Source: Atriophallophorus winterbourni (taxonomy: Eukaryota > Platyhelminthes > Trematoda > Plagiorchiida > Microphallidae). Taken from it: DNA of 64,000 nucleotides. Made by a program: the position numbers and the translations under genes. Where the stretch lies: NCBI GenBank assembly GCA_013407085.1, contig JACCGJ010012970.1, positions 1 to 64,000 on the forward strand, in the 5' to 3' direction. Below are positions 23,254-33,944 of the stretch, piece by piece (the stretch's first letter is position 1; each line of letters begins with the position of its first letter). The notes beneath the pieces were generated by a model. It was not told the origin of the DNA. It made no database searches and saw only the letters and a program-made list of their open reading frames with translations.

Positions 23254-23639
23254 CAGTGGAACCCACCTACTACGAAATTGTTTCCAACGAATTTGTAGTT
23301 TAAACGAACGCACCATGATTTCTCAAATAAATTCCTTCTTTGCAACCGTGTGGGGCCTTCAAATCGGCCGTGCACAAACGATCAATTTTCTCCACATTGT
23401 TTTTCGTCATTTTTCTTCATTTGTCATGTTTTCATATCAACAAAGGACGAATTTTAACGCGCCCAGTTTAAATCAATTACGTGATGTCGTGTTCTCCAGT
23501 GAGAATTCTGATATAAAAAAATTTAGCTATGCTTTTCGGGAAAAATTGGATAATATATTGAAGCAAGCATTAAAAAATAAAAGGAAACATCGTGCAGGCT
23601 GGCAAGTCGCTCATCGTCGACGCCATGACTTATCTAGAA

Positions 23640-23808
23640 TGCCTATACCTTGTATTTTATCATCAAAAGTTCGTTCGCTTTGATCCAAGTATGGTGAGAT
23701 TTCACAACTGCTCACTACAAAAATTTCAAAGCATTCCGGCATTGCCATGTTCCAAGAAACCTGGCTTCGCTCGACAATAGAAAATGAGTTGCTCTCCATT
23801 GAAGGATT
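23640..23808 (+). pseudogene. LINE-C endonuclease, N-terminal fragment
   Basis: The plus strand reads SSKVRSL, then after a stop YGEISQLLTTKISKHSGIAM and FQETWLRSTIENELLSIEGF, the ETW active-site motif of APE-type endonucleases. Interrupted at 23809 by Gypsy-3. Confidence 0.65.
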
Positions 23809-23962
23809 TGCAGTAGACCAGATTACTACAATAATGTCCCCAAGAATGTTGGAGAAAAGGCGCGGTAGCCAAAACTTGTGAAGAGCGGTCACGATGCACG
23901 CACGAACGGAAGTTATAATTGTCAAGGTCAATGTTTTGATAAGGAAAAACAAGTGGTGTTCA
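23809..23962 (-). repeat. Gypsy-3 3' LTR
   Basis: Aligns with the right LTR (ATGTCCCCAAGAATGTTGGA shared) with a gap of about 20 bp. Adjacent internal sequence on the minus strand is GGAGGGGCGCTG, a polypurine-like tract. Confidence 0.8.
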
Positions 23963-24187
23963 CAGCGCCCCTCCAAGAAGTCTGGTCAGCGAAGACTTCT
24001 GATCGGGAGTTGCCAGTAGCGTGGGCATGCGGGTGTCAGGTAACCCCGGGTAGGAAAGTAGTCTCTCAGCAACCAGTCACATAGAAGTCAGCCAGGGCGC
24101 TCGGTCTGCGTGGGTCGATCTTCGGTGGTTCTAGAGTTGGGTGTACGTGTGGTTATTATCAAATATGGTGGGGTTTCCATGAAAGTG

Positions 24188-24571
24188 TCATGCTGCACGT
24201 ACCCACTGGCTTTCGGGCATACTACAATTTTTCATAACAAACATAACGCAAGCACGAATGTCATGATGGAAACGATTGCGTATGACGTGACTAATACGCC
24301 GTCTAAAAGCAGACAGGCTAAGTAGTCGGAAAGCGCTTTGCGATAGGTCGCAAAGGATATTGCCCCAAGCACCGGGCAAGGGTAGAGGTGTGATGAAAGG
24401 ATAGGCGTCCCGGAGCTGTGCGATGCCGGCATCGGTAGCTTGCACTGCAGCGATTTCGCTGAGGTCGAGGGAGAGTGTCCAGTCTATCACACACGTTGTT
24501 GAGATAGGAATTGTGGCACCTAAGATATATCGTATGTCAGTCGTAAAATGACTGACAAAATCCTGGTGCAT
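24188..24571 (-). pseudogene. Gypsy-3 RNase H/integrase junction fragment
   Basis: The minus strand encodes FVSHFTTDIRYILGAT, the end of the RNase H domain of CsRn1-type Gypsy polyproteins, followed by DLSEIAAVQATDAGIAQLRD and an integrase-side segment with FRRRISHVIRN. Gag, protease, most of RT and the integrase core are missing. Confidence 0.75.
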
Positions 24572-24865
24572 AGTCTCTCTAGGAGAGTACCTACCCGACG
24601 ATCCGTTGATTGATGTACGAGGGGCTTACAAACAGTAAACAAAGTAAACTGTCTGCCCTGTAGATTGTGTTCTAACCCGACTTGTGAATTAATCATCAAG
24701 TGTAGTTATGTAATGTATATGACGTTTTGATGTAAAACGTGTCAAAGGTAAACAAAATATCCTGAAATAACGCCGATGTAAATCGGGAAAAGACGTCCTG
24801 GAAAAAAATCTCGACTTGTGCGTGGATATTGGGCTTACCAATTGTAGTACGCGTAGGATTCGTGC

Positions 24866-24883
24866 ATCACGTCGGGCTCACCA
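24866..24883 (-). promoter_or_regulatory. Gypsy-3 primer-binding site (tRNA-Trp-like)
   Basis: The minus strand next to the right LTR reads TGGTGAGCCCGACGTGAT, close to the tRNA-Trp-complementary PBS (TGGTGACCCCGACGTGA) used by CsRn1-type elements. Three bases separate it from the LTR. Confidence 0.7.
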
Positions 24884-24886
24884 ATT

Positions 24887-25062
24887 TGTAGTAGACCAGA
24901 TTATTACAATAATGTCCCCAAGAATGTTGGAGAAAAGACACAGGAGATGAAAGGTTTATCGCGGTAGCCAAAACGTGTACACAGCGGTCACGATGCATTC
25001 ACGAACGGAAGTTATAATTGTCAAGGTCAATGTTTTGATAAGGAAAAAGAAGTGGTGTTACA
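24887..25062 (-). repeat. Gypsy-3 5' LTR
   Basis: Plus-strand ends TGTAGTAGACC and GGTGTTACA, about 176 bp. The outer TSD GATT follows. Confidence 0.8.
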
Positions 25063-27520
25063 GATTCAACTGTTTTCGTCTTGACTGAACCTGTCCCTTG
25101 AGGAATTGTGGTGGCGGTGTTATCACATATATTCGAAACGACTAGTGCTCATGCTGCAAACAGATTTTTACTTTCGACAAGCTTGAAATATCCTGCCTGG
25201 CTGTCGAATGCAAACCCCGACATCTTTCCAATTTTCAATCCCTTATTTTTACAAATACTTATGTTATCCCCAATTGTCAATCTAACGTTTTTAATGCATT
25301 CATTGATGAACTCCTAATGAAACTTGCTCCTTTTCAAAATTCTTTGATTCTTTTAGCTGGCGACCTCAATGACTGCAATGTATCTATGCTTTCCCTATTG
25401 TCGCTCAAAAATGTTGCTCAAACTCGAGCTGACGCATTTTTGGACTTCGCCCTAACAAATGCACCTCCTCTTTTACACGCCCGCAAGTTTGCTCCAATTG
25501 GTAATTCTGACCATTGGATTATCAAACTTCTCCCTAAATTTTATGGAAGCACTGGACATAGATACCTCACCCGTAGTAATGGCAAAAAGGTGACTTCCAG
25601 AGCTTGTCAGCATGACAATATTTCAACCCTCATGAAGATGATGTCTCCACAGAATGTGATGTTGTGACATCCTATCTTAAATTTTGCTTTGAAATCTGTT
25701 GTCCTAAAGAAACTATATTTGTGAGTCATCAACGTTTTTCCTCTGTCCACCTAAAACGCCTAAGGAGAATGAAAGAGAAAGCCTTCAAAATATAGGATCG
25801 TAAAACTTTTGCGTTGTTTTCCCAGTCAATCAAGCTCGAAATTCGACGTCTTGAAAAGCTGTACACGAAAACACTTCTTGGAACGAAAGACAGTCGTCAC
25901 CTATGACGTGCGCTTAAACAAATTTGTGGAAAGAACAATAGGAAATCCCCACCTATTTTTGATATTAATTCCTTGAAAGAATCGTTCGTGCACCAAATTA
26001 CTGATAATGACTGTGAAGAGAACTTTATTTTGCCCCCATCCTCCTTTTCCGATTCAACTTTCACCAACATACACGAGGTCTTTTGTGCACTTTCGGCTGT
26101 CTCACGCTTAAGGCTGCAGGATCTGATAAACTCTCGCCCATTGTATTGAAAGTATGTTCTAGAGTGCTATCATCCCCCATCACATCCATTTTTAATCGTT
26201 GCATGGAAAGAGCAATTATGCCGGATTGCTGGAAATCTGTCTGCATTAGCCCAATTCCAAAGAAAGATCCCGGCAAATACCGTCCTATCGCGTGTACATC
26301 GCAGTTGCTCAAGGTACTTGAGAAAATTGTTTTACGGCAACTCGTGTCCAGTTGTCAGGTGCATGATGCTCATTAGTTCGCGTACCGGAAAAATCGTTCA
26401 ACTGTCGATGCTGTCGCTGTACTCACAGATTTTATCTCACGTTCTCTAGATAGCAAATCTAGAGCTGTACAACCTTGTGTGTTGGATCACACAAATTTAT
26501 TTAACAGTGTTCTAAGAAACTCCTCACTTCAAAAATTATCTGATCATGGCGTCACAGCAAATATACTTCATTGGCTGGCATCCCATTCTGAAGGTCGTAT
26601 CCAATACACAGTCGCAAACGGCCAAACATTCCGTGAAATAGCTATTCCCCGTGGTGTCCTTCAAGGTGCAATATTGTCCCCATTTCTATTTTTCCTTCAT
26701 GTTTCTGATCTTCTTTCTTACCTATCTGCACTTACCCTCAAATACAGGGATGATGTTGCCATTGCAGTAAATCAAAATCGTCGGATCGAGCAGCATGCCT
26801 TATGATCAATGGTAACGAACATTTGTCAATGGTCCTCCATGATTGGTTTATCGTCGAATCCTTCAAAATGCAGCGAAATTGTATTTTCCAACATGATTGG
26901 ACAACGTCGTTTAGCCCTTCATCAAGAAGTTCCTCGCGTTTATCTTAACGGCTTGGTGTTCGACAGATGTTGCAGCTTTAAGTAGCTTGGTGTTACAATA
27001 TCTGAAAATCTTAGCTGAACTGAACATGTTACAAGGGTATTCATAAAAGTGCGCCAACTGTCATTCTACGAACTACGTCTCCGTTCTTTCTCCGTTCCAC
27101 CAAATGTCATTCAACTTTTCGTTTTTTCTTGCATCATTCCCCACCTTCTTTTTGCATCTCCTGTGATTTTTTCCGGCCTCTTTGAAAAGGATTTTACGAT
27201 GGTCAGAAGATGCATTAAGCTCATCTGAAGATTGAGTTGTGTTTCCGCTGATGACATTCGAGACACTATTGTCAATCGTCATTTTCGTGAATGCAGCAGA
27301 TTGATCGCGAACATTTCTACTGATAGTTTACATCCATTGAACAAAAGCCTTGTTTCTTGCAGATCTTTTTCCTTCACCCGAAGCCGGTACGTTATTCCCT
27401 ATTCAAGAACGAATAAATTTAGAAATTCATTTATCTCATACTTGGCCCGATACATGGTACAGCAATCAAAAGCTGTTACAGAGTTGAAAGAACGAATGAC
27501 AATTTTCTAATGATGCCACG
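25063..27520 (+). pseudogene. LINE-C endonuclease C-terminus and reverse transcriptase
   Basis: The plus strand encodes ILLAGDLNDCN (the GDxN motif of EN) and NSDHWIIKLL (SDH motif) at 25317-25667, then RT motifs AAGSDKLSPIVLKVCSRVLS, IPKKDPGKYRPIACTSQLLK, RGVLQGAILSPFLFFLHVSD and LTLKYRDDVAIAV (about 26100-26790). The catalytic box is YRDD rather than YADD, and the first Asp motif reads LDHTNLFNSVLR instead of a DxxxAFN form, so it is catalytically dead as well as frameshifted. Thumb and C-terminal remnants extend to about 27500. Confidence 0.8.
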
Positions 27521-28259
27521 ATGTCCCAGTTAATTTTCGAGTTAATTTTCCAAATTCCCCTAACATTTGTCTAGCCCATGGTATCCTGACACTTTTTAGC
27601 ACAAGTATTACTTTATTGTGTGGCACTTCATATATTTTATTTTATTTGCATTATATAAGGAATCTAATTTATTGATGCTATGAAGTTGGAGGAACGCTAA
27701 CCGATTTTTAATTCACTCTGAGATGTCCTGTTTTTTTAATTTTTTTAATTCCCGTCACATTTGTCTATCCCGTGGTAACCTGATACTTCGTTGGCCTATG
27801 TATTATTTCATTGTGCGCACGCTATACATATTTTTTATTGGTATCATGTGGAGAAATTAATCTATTGCTGAAAATTCGTGAACACGAATAAAGTCATTCT
27901 TCTTCTTCTTCTTCTTTAAAACATTAGTACAACGAATCAGCTCGTTACTAATCTCGCTTTTGACGAACACTGTACACGTTCCCGACAGCTATGTTTGTTC
28001 AATAAAGTTTCATACAAAAAAACGAAATCGCTTTGTCTTGCCCTTAACACACAAAGCTCCATCAAGAGTGGCCTGCAGTGCGCTAAGAATAGAACTGACA
28101 CCGCTTGGCGAGACACAGGCAGCCTAGCCTCCAGTGTGCTAACTGACTCGCACGCACGCAAAAGAAAATCACGTGAATTCTCTGTGACTGGTAATCACAG
28201 ACCTATGACAAATTGCAATCGCTCAAGCAGACACTTCATTCCCTTTTTACAGTTACACG

Positions 28260-29911
28260 ATGGATGACAGAAAGCGAAAACGAGAGCAGTTCAGCCTAGA
28301 TAAGAAAAGGGAAAATTTAGCTGAAGTGGAGATTGGCCAAATTACAAAATCTGAAACTGCTAAAAAATACTGCGTAGCAAAATTAACGCTGTCCACCTTC
28401 ATGCAGCAGAAGAATCAACTCTCTGAAACAACATTCATGTCAGACAGAAAGCGACTGCGAGCTGGCCCGACTAACAAGCACGATTTGCTGGGTGAAGCCG
28501 TACTGACATGCTCCAAGCAGGTACGGTAATACATTTTCACACTCTCATTGCATTAAAAAGAATAAATTTATTGCCGTCCATATCCTTAACAAATAGAAAA
28601 CATAAAAATATAAATCCAGCAAATGAAACCGAAACGAACGAAAATTATTATTGCACGCACTTATTAGGCCTACCTTGTTTTGTTGTTGCAGGCTCATGCC
28701 CAAAACGCTCTCGTCAGCGGTCCGATCCTACTGATGAAGGCACAGCAGATTGCGACTGAACTAGGAATGGACAACTTCAGTCCAATGAACGGATGGCTTG
28801 ATCCCTTCAATTGGCGAAAAGGGATAGTCTACAAGGACATCGTCGGTGAAAGTGCCTGTGTCAACACTGATCTGACAGACGACTTTCTCCAAACGAAGCT
28901 CACAAAAATTATGGCCACCTATGAACCGCAAGACATTTAAAATTGCGATGAGGCGGGATTGTTCTACAGATGCTCGCCGGACAAGACACTATTCCTGAAA
29001 GGCGAGCGATGCAGTGGAGGCAAACAGTCCAAAGAAAGACTTGCAGTCATGATCTGTGCTAACATGACTGGCTCTGAATAAGTGCCGCTACTTGTGATTG
29101 GGAAGTTTGAGCCGCCACGGTGTTTTAGTGGTATCAAAACTCTGACATGCTCCTACAAAGCTAATAAAAAAGCGTGGATGACATTGCAGCTTTTCGAGGA
29201 GTATGCTCAAAAGTTTGATCGTCGCATCACAATGAAAAAAGAAAGGTTTTCCTCCTGATCGACAATGCCCCTGCACATGGGAAGATCACTGGACTGAAAT
29301 CGGTGAAGATTTGTTGTCTTCCTCAAAACACCACTTAAGTTCTCCAGCCATGTGATCAGGGGATTATTCAGAACATCAAGGTGAACTACCGACAGGATGT
29401 GACTCACCGATACCTACTCGACCTTGCCGAAAAAAGCGACGAATTCAAACTGAACGTGCTAGATGCCACGTTCATCGCTAGAACAGCCTGGAGAAACGTG
29501 TCGGAGGATACAATAGCGAATTGTTTCCGACACGCTTCCACATCAGTGCTCGAAAATCCAGAATGTTGGCACTCTGATGTTCATTTCGAGAAATACGTGA
29601 ATTTTGACAATGACATTCAAACCTTTGGTGATCAAACTGTGTCAGAAATTGTCCAACATTTGATGCAGGCTCAGTCTGAAACAACTGATGGAACAGCCGC
29701 AGTGTCATTGTCGGACAAAGACAATGAAACAGAAGTCGTAGATCTGTCTGTGAAAGAGGCCAGGAGTGCTTTCGATCTATGCAGGAGATTTTTTAGGATA
29801 AAAGAAAGAGACGACGAAGGAGAACTGGAATTAGTGGAGGGAGAGATAGAGGCCGTTGCGAAGTCAAAAGTTAAACAAAAGAGCATCGCCAGCTACTTCA
29901 TGAAAGCGTGA
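28260..29911 (+). pseudogene. pogo/Tigger-like transposase, one intron, inactivated
   Basis: Exon 1 (28260-28520) starts MDDRKRKREQFSLDKKREN and carries the CENP-B-type N-terminal HTH. Exon 2 (from 28692) has a second, Tc5-type HTH (QIATELGMDNFSPMNGWLD), then the DDE domain: NCDEAGLFYRC (first Asp), LIDNAPAHGKITGL (second Asp) and LQPCDQGIIQ (third Asp), ending KQKSIASYFMKA. Such proteins excise and insert the element at TA. Lesions are TAA at 28938 before NCDEAG, TAA at about 29080 in GSE-VPLL, a frameshift near 29245 before LIDNAP, and TAA near 29335 before VLQPC. The final QKSIASYF fits a PCNA-binding PIP box. Confidence 0.88.
28521..28691 (+). other. spliceosomal intron in the transposase gene
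   Basis: 171 bp between AAGCAG and GCTCAT, beginning GTACGG and ending TTGTTTTGTTGTTGCAG. Removing it joins SKQ and AHAQNAL in frame (phase 0), continuing the homologous protein across the gap. Confidence 0.8.
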
Positions 29912-30479
29912 GATTGGACTGTCAGTGTGCGTGCAAGATGTTTTTACTACTTCGTTTTAGAACAAATTTAATATTATTTATATGAACTTAGATTCAATAT
30001 TGTGATCTGTGTGCTGTGGCATCATCTTTACATCAAATGGATTACACGCATGCAGAAACACACAAAGGTAGAAATTCTTTACTTTTAATTGTCTACACGT
30101 GTACAGATAAACGGCGGCAAAATCACATGTCTGACAATGCGTTTTACTTGCAACGAATTCCGCTTTTAACGAACATTTTACTCTCCCCCAGATATTCTTT
30201 GTACCCGGGTTCCACTGAATCTGTTAGGCCGACTTCTCCAGAGTAGTCATCTGAAATTATTTTGCTTGCAAGGATGCCTGATCGTTTTAGGCCATACTGT
30301 TGGAATACAGTTATCGGAAGTATCGGCTGAATTTGTTTCTGACACGTCAACTACTGATTGAGTTGGTAATGTTTCTCGTGGACTTTATGGTACATCTATC
30401 TGTCCAATATGAAGTTTCGATGCACTTAGTCTAAATTCTTGTGGCATTAGTGTGTGGCCATTATCCCTATTTGTTTTGA

Positions 30480-31615
30480 ATTAAATCTAACCGTGATGCG
30501 AAGGGGCGAAAGTCCAAAATTCGAGTTGAGGTTTTTGATTTCCACCAAAGCGGTTGGTGTAATAATTGGCAAAGGCGGTGGAAATATTCAACGTATCCGC
30601 GAAGAGCATTCCGTTAAAGTAACTATACCTGATAGTAATATCCCCGAAAGGGTGCTTGTGCTCGATGGAGATCTTGGCTCGATCATCGAAATCTTTATGG
30701 AAAATCTGGAACGAATGCAAAACAATCGCGATGATGGAGTTGACCTGAGATTGCTCGTTCACCAAAGCCAAGCTGGATGCGTCATTGGTAGAAGTGGATA
30801 CAAAATCAAAGAATTGCGTGAACAATCTGGCTTGCAAGTGTTGAAAGTGTATCAACTGCTTTGTCCCGGATCAACCGATCGTGTTATACAGCTTGTGGGG
30901 GCTGTTGATAAAGTTATCGAGTGCTTGCAGGCTATAGCTAAGCTTCTTGAAGGCGCTCCACCAAAAGGGTGCAGGCAGAATTATGATGCACGGGATGCTG
31001 ATGAAGCAACTGCTTCTGAATATGGTGGCTGGATTGTAAGTTCCCAAGGTCCTGGTTTGAGCTTCATACAGCGGAGTAATAATCTAGGAAACCCTGCGTT
31101 CAACCAGAACAATGTTCTAGCTGCCGGTATATTTGGTGCTGGAAATAATGGGAATATTGGCGGCTGATCTGGTGCACAATCATCTGCCGTAACGCAAGTC
31201 ATCGCTAATTCACTTCCTCATGCATCTGCTGCCGCCATGCTCGCAGCCACAAGTGGTCAGGCGCCCGGTAACGCTAATGCTGGACCAGCCGGTGATGCTC
31301 CCGCAACCGCTGCAGCTGCCATGATGGCTGCTGGCGCGAGGTTTGCCAAATCGCATGGCTATGAATTTCCTCACGCCCACAACCACGACTCAAGTTTCTG
31401 TGAGTAACAAAATGATGGGTGCCATTATGGGTCGTGGCGGTGCCCGAATAAAACAAGTTCGCGAAGAGTCGAATGCTGATATCAAAATTAGCAGACAAGA
31501 ACCTGGTGCTGAGGATCGCATCATCACCATAACAGGCACCCCTGAACAAATTCAGAACGCTCAGTTCCTTCTCCAAATGTGCGTGAAAAAGTACGGTGAC
31601 ATTAATGTCGCTTGA
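30480..31615 (+). pseudogene. HNRNPK-like: hnRNP K-like processed pseudogene (three KH domains)
   Basis: Intronless copy of a poly(C)-binding KH protein. KH1: ELRFLISTKAVGVIIGKGGG at about 30526, with the GKGG RNA-binding loop. KH2: LRLLVHQSQAGCVIGRSGYK at about 30751, then IKELREQ. KH3: [20 protein letters not shown] at about 31412, then DRIITITGT. Domain order, spacing and the C-terminal position of KH3 fit hnRNP K rather than PCBP. The first ATG at 30496 is plausible but may not be native; codons left of about 30480 come from the target site. Lesions: TGA at 31165-31167 and a +1 frameshift between about 31320 and 31345, before KH3. In hosts the intact protein regulates transcription, splicing and translation. 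This copy is a pseudogene. Confidence 0.9.
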
Positions 31616-31800
31616 CAGATCCAGAAAACCGTCCATCGTCGTCTTCAGTACCATTATTACTACTATTCTTGTTAACTTAGTAACGATTATGCCTCTCGCT
31701 CTCCATTGGTTGGTTTCCATTTCGAAGAAATTTAAAGCTGATGCGCAAGAAACGTCAATTGTTTGAAAATTTCTAATAGAACCTCTTTTATCGCAAGAAA

Positions 31801-31841
31801 GTGTGGAAAGGCATTCGAATTGTGTGGAAAGGCATTCGAAT
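31801..31841 (+). repeat. 20-bp tandem duplication at the chimera junction
   Basis: GTGTGGAAAGGCATTCGAAT occurs at 31801-31820 and again, complete to its last base, at 31822-31841. It lies where hnRNP K 3' UTR-like sequence gives way to CR1-B-like sequence. Confidence 0.9.
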
Positions 31842-31849
31842 TTAAAATC

Positions 31850-33944
31850 CGCACTCGCACTCGGAAATGGATTAAACTGCGAAATATGGCTTGAGAAACC
31901 ATCACCGGTAAACCACCGATGCCACATGGGAGACCTTCAAAAAACTAAGAAACCAGGTCATTACACTTATTGCTGAAGACAAAATACAGTATCAAGCTGT
32001 CATAATGTCTAAAATGGAACGGAATCCCAAGCTTCTTTACCAGATTGTGAACAAGCAGTGTTCAGTGAATCCAGGAGTTGCGGCCTTGCGGACGCCCACT
32101 GGAATGACCACAAATGCAGATGACACCGCGGATGCTTTGGTAAATTATTATGCTACAATATTGTGTCCAAAGGAAAGTGTGGATATACAAATGGATCCAG
32201 AAATAACGCATCCTCTACCATTGGACACAATAACCATAAACAAAGAAGAGGTGCTGGGAACTGTAGTATCGTTAAATCCCAGAAAATCCCCTGGTTGTGA
32301 TAAAATTAACCCGAATATACTCAAGCATTGTGCACAATCTCTATGCGCACCTCTAACAAAGTTATTCTGTGAATCGTTGTCGCAAAGTGTCATACCGACT
32401 GAATGGAAATCTGGTATAATCTCCCCGATTTTCAAAGGCGTTTGGAGCCTGCAAATTACAGACCTGTTACTTTGTTGTCCGCCGTAACCAAGGTACTCGG
32501 AAGGATCGTGGCAAACAAACTGAGCAAATACCTTGAGGAAAATAAATTTTTTTGGGAGCGCAACACGGTTTTAGAAGGGGATACTCCTGCCTTACTAACC
32601 TTCTCCTTACCCTTGACGACTGAACTCGAGCAGTAGATGCTGGGGATACTATCCATGTATGTTACCTCGATATGTAGAAAGCATTTGACCGTGTAAACCA
32701 CAGTATTCTCTTGCAGAAGCTGGAACGTTGTGGTATCACTGGCAGTCTGTTAGCATGGTTAGAAAATTACCTGACTGATCGGTTTGTTCAAGTCTCTGTG
32801 GACGGTGCTCTATCGAAGTCGGTAGCCGTGAAAAGTGGAGTGCCTCAGGGATCCGTCCTCGGACCAATCCTCTTCGCGCTTTATGCTAATGACATACCAG
32901 CTCTCATCAAATGCAAGATCGTACTGTTCGCGGACGATATAAAAGTTTGGTCTAAGATAAGTAAGTCGGAAGACTGCGAACTGCTCCAGAAGGATCTGGA
33001 CAACCTCCAGGCTTGGTCCCTAAAAATCGCATATTTTTCAATTTCCAAAAGTGTCACATGTTAAACATTGGCAAATATGTGGAGTACCAGTATTTTCTTG
33101 GAACACACAGCCTCTCGTGGACCATGGAACAAAGGGACTTGGGTGTGTTAATAAGCAACACCCTGGGGATGTCGAGCCACTGCAACTACGTCTATCGCAA
33201 AACATCACAGAAATTGTCACTCCTAAAGAGAATTTTTGGTAGGTTCTCAAAACAGACAATTCCCTGTATTATAAATACGTACATCAGGCCCACGATGGAA
33301 TATGCGGTTTAAGCATGGTCGCCATGGCCTAAAAAGGATGTTGCGACTTTGTAACTTATATATCATCGAGCTACCAAAATTGTCACTGGACTCAGCCGGA
33401 AACCCTACAATGAGCGAATCAAAACGCTAAATTTATTTGATTATCCACGTCGTCGTCTTTGAGGGGATTTGATTCTGGTTTACAATATTTTGAATACTGA
33501 AAATCACCCTCTACAATGCTTATTGAATCTACGGAGCTCGCATAATACAAGAGCTCACACATTTACTCTAACTGTCCCTCACTCGAGACTCAACTGCAGA
33601 CGACATTTTTTTGCCGTGCGAGTTTGTTTTACTTGGAACAATCTGCCAGACAATGTTGTAAAGTCACGAAACCAGCAAACTTTCAAGAGAAGTCTTGATG
33701 CCTATTTGACCCTAAACCCGTGCATCGAAGAAACATATACATCTTAACACCATACACCTACATTTGTAATCCCATCAATCGAAAACAATTTCTGCCCTTT
33801 GGATATTTACTTGATTCTTGAACTGCTCGGTAAGCAATCTAATCCCATTTTTGCTTGTTATATTATTCGTTGTTGTCATATTATTCTGTGGTTTTTTGTA
33901 AAGCTATATGCTTTTTAGACCATTAAAATTGAATTGAATTGAAT
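31850..33944 (+). pseudogene. CR1-B linker, reverse transcriptase and 3' end
   Basis: Plus-strand motifs: KLRNQVITLIAEDKIQYQAV, NPKLLYQIVNKQ, SLNPRKSPGCDKINPNIL and WKSGIISPIF (32005-32430), then LLSAVTKVLGRIVANKL, SGVPQGSVLGPILFALYAND, IVLFADDIKVWSK (catalytic FADD, about 32935), RPTMEYAV, FTWNNLPDNV, ending IEETYTS at 33747. The 3' UTR follows, with GCTTTTTAGACCATTAAAAT and a GAATT tail. Several frameshifts and stops (the first Asp motif near 32670 is preceded by TAG). Same family as 19901-21752. Confidence 0.87.

Larger units (their letters stand above)
23809..25062 (-). mobile_element. Gypsy-3 LTR element, internally deleted, TSD GATT
   Basis: Two LTRs (23809-23962 and 24887-25062) flank 0.9 kb of internal sequence, all bounded by the 4-bp duplication GATT (23805-23808 and 25063-25066). 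The PBS next to the right LTR and the purine tract next to the left LTR set the minus orientation. Related by LTR sequence to Gypsy-2 (43404-46091). Confidence 0.82.
23342..27914 (+). mobile_element. LINE-C non-LTR retrotransposon with (TTC)n tail, nested in pogo
   Basis: The plus-strand insertion begins after CCTTCTTTG and ends in (TTC)n before TTTAAAACATTAG. The pogo copy at 52230-52255 is continuous across this point except for TAAGACTA, so about 8 bp of target appear to be lost. The element has an EN start, is interrupted by Gypsy-3, and resumes with EN and RT. Clade uncertain: the RT is not CR1-like, and the (TTC)n tail plus APE-type EN fit a Jockey-, I- or RTE-related group. Confidence 0.75.
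23254..30217 (+). mobile_element. pogo/Tigger-like DNA transposon with nested LINE
   Basis: Terminal inverted repeats begin CAGTGGAACCC (23254) and end GGGTTCCACTG (30217). The left flank is TA, and the right flank is AA where copy 2 has TA, consistent with a TA target duplication. The transposase gene is at 28260-29911. A LINE (23342-27914) lies just inside the left end. The same insertion site within CR1-A is occupied by the 52145-53078 copy. Confidence 0.85.
30479..33944 (+). mobile_element. chimeric retrocopy: hnRNP K mRNA fused to CR1-B 3' part
   Basis: Both parts lie on the plus strand with no target sequence between them. The left edge joins CR1-A ORF1 (CCCTATTTGTTTTGA) to hnRNP K sequence, and the right edge joins the CR1-B tail (GACCATTAAAATTGAATTG, repeated GAATT) to the rest of ORF1 (GTGTTCAACATATCTT). 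The empty site in copy 2 (53331-53355) is continuous. The hnRNP K part lacks introns and a poly(A) tract. A switch from CR1-B RNA to hnRNP K mRNA during target-primed reverse transcription explains this; two successive insertions at one point are the alternative. Confidence 0.78.

Noticed and set aside
28001..28267. Short plus-strand frame upstream of the transposase
   Set aside because: It aligns with the non-coding 5' region of the MITE copy (52310-52590), so it is pogo leader sequence.
30496..31615. Functional hnRNP K gene
   Set aside because: No introns, an in-frame TGA at 31165, a frameshift before KH3, and fusion to a LINE within a target site point to a dead retrocopy.
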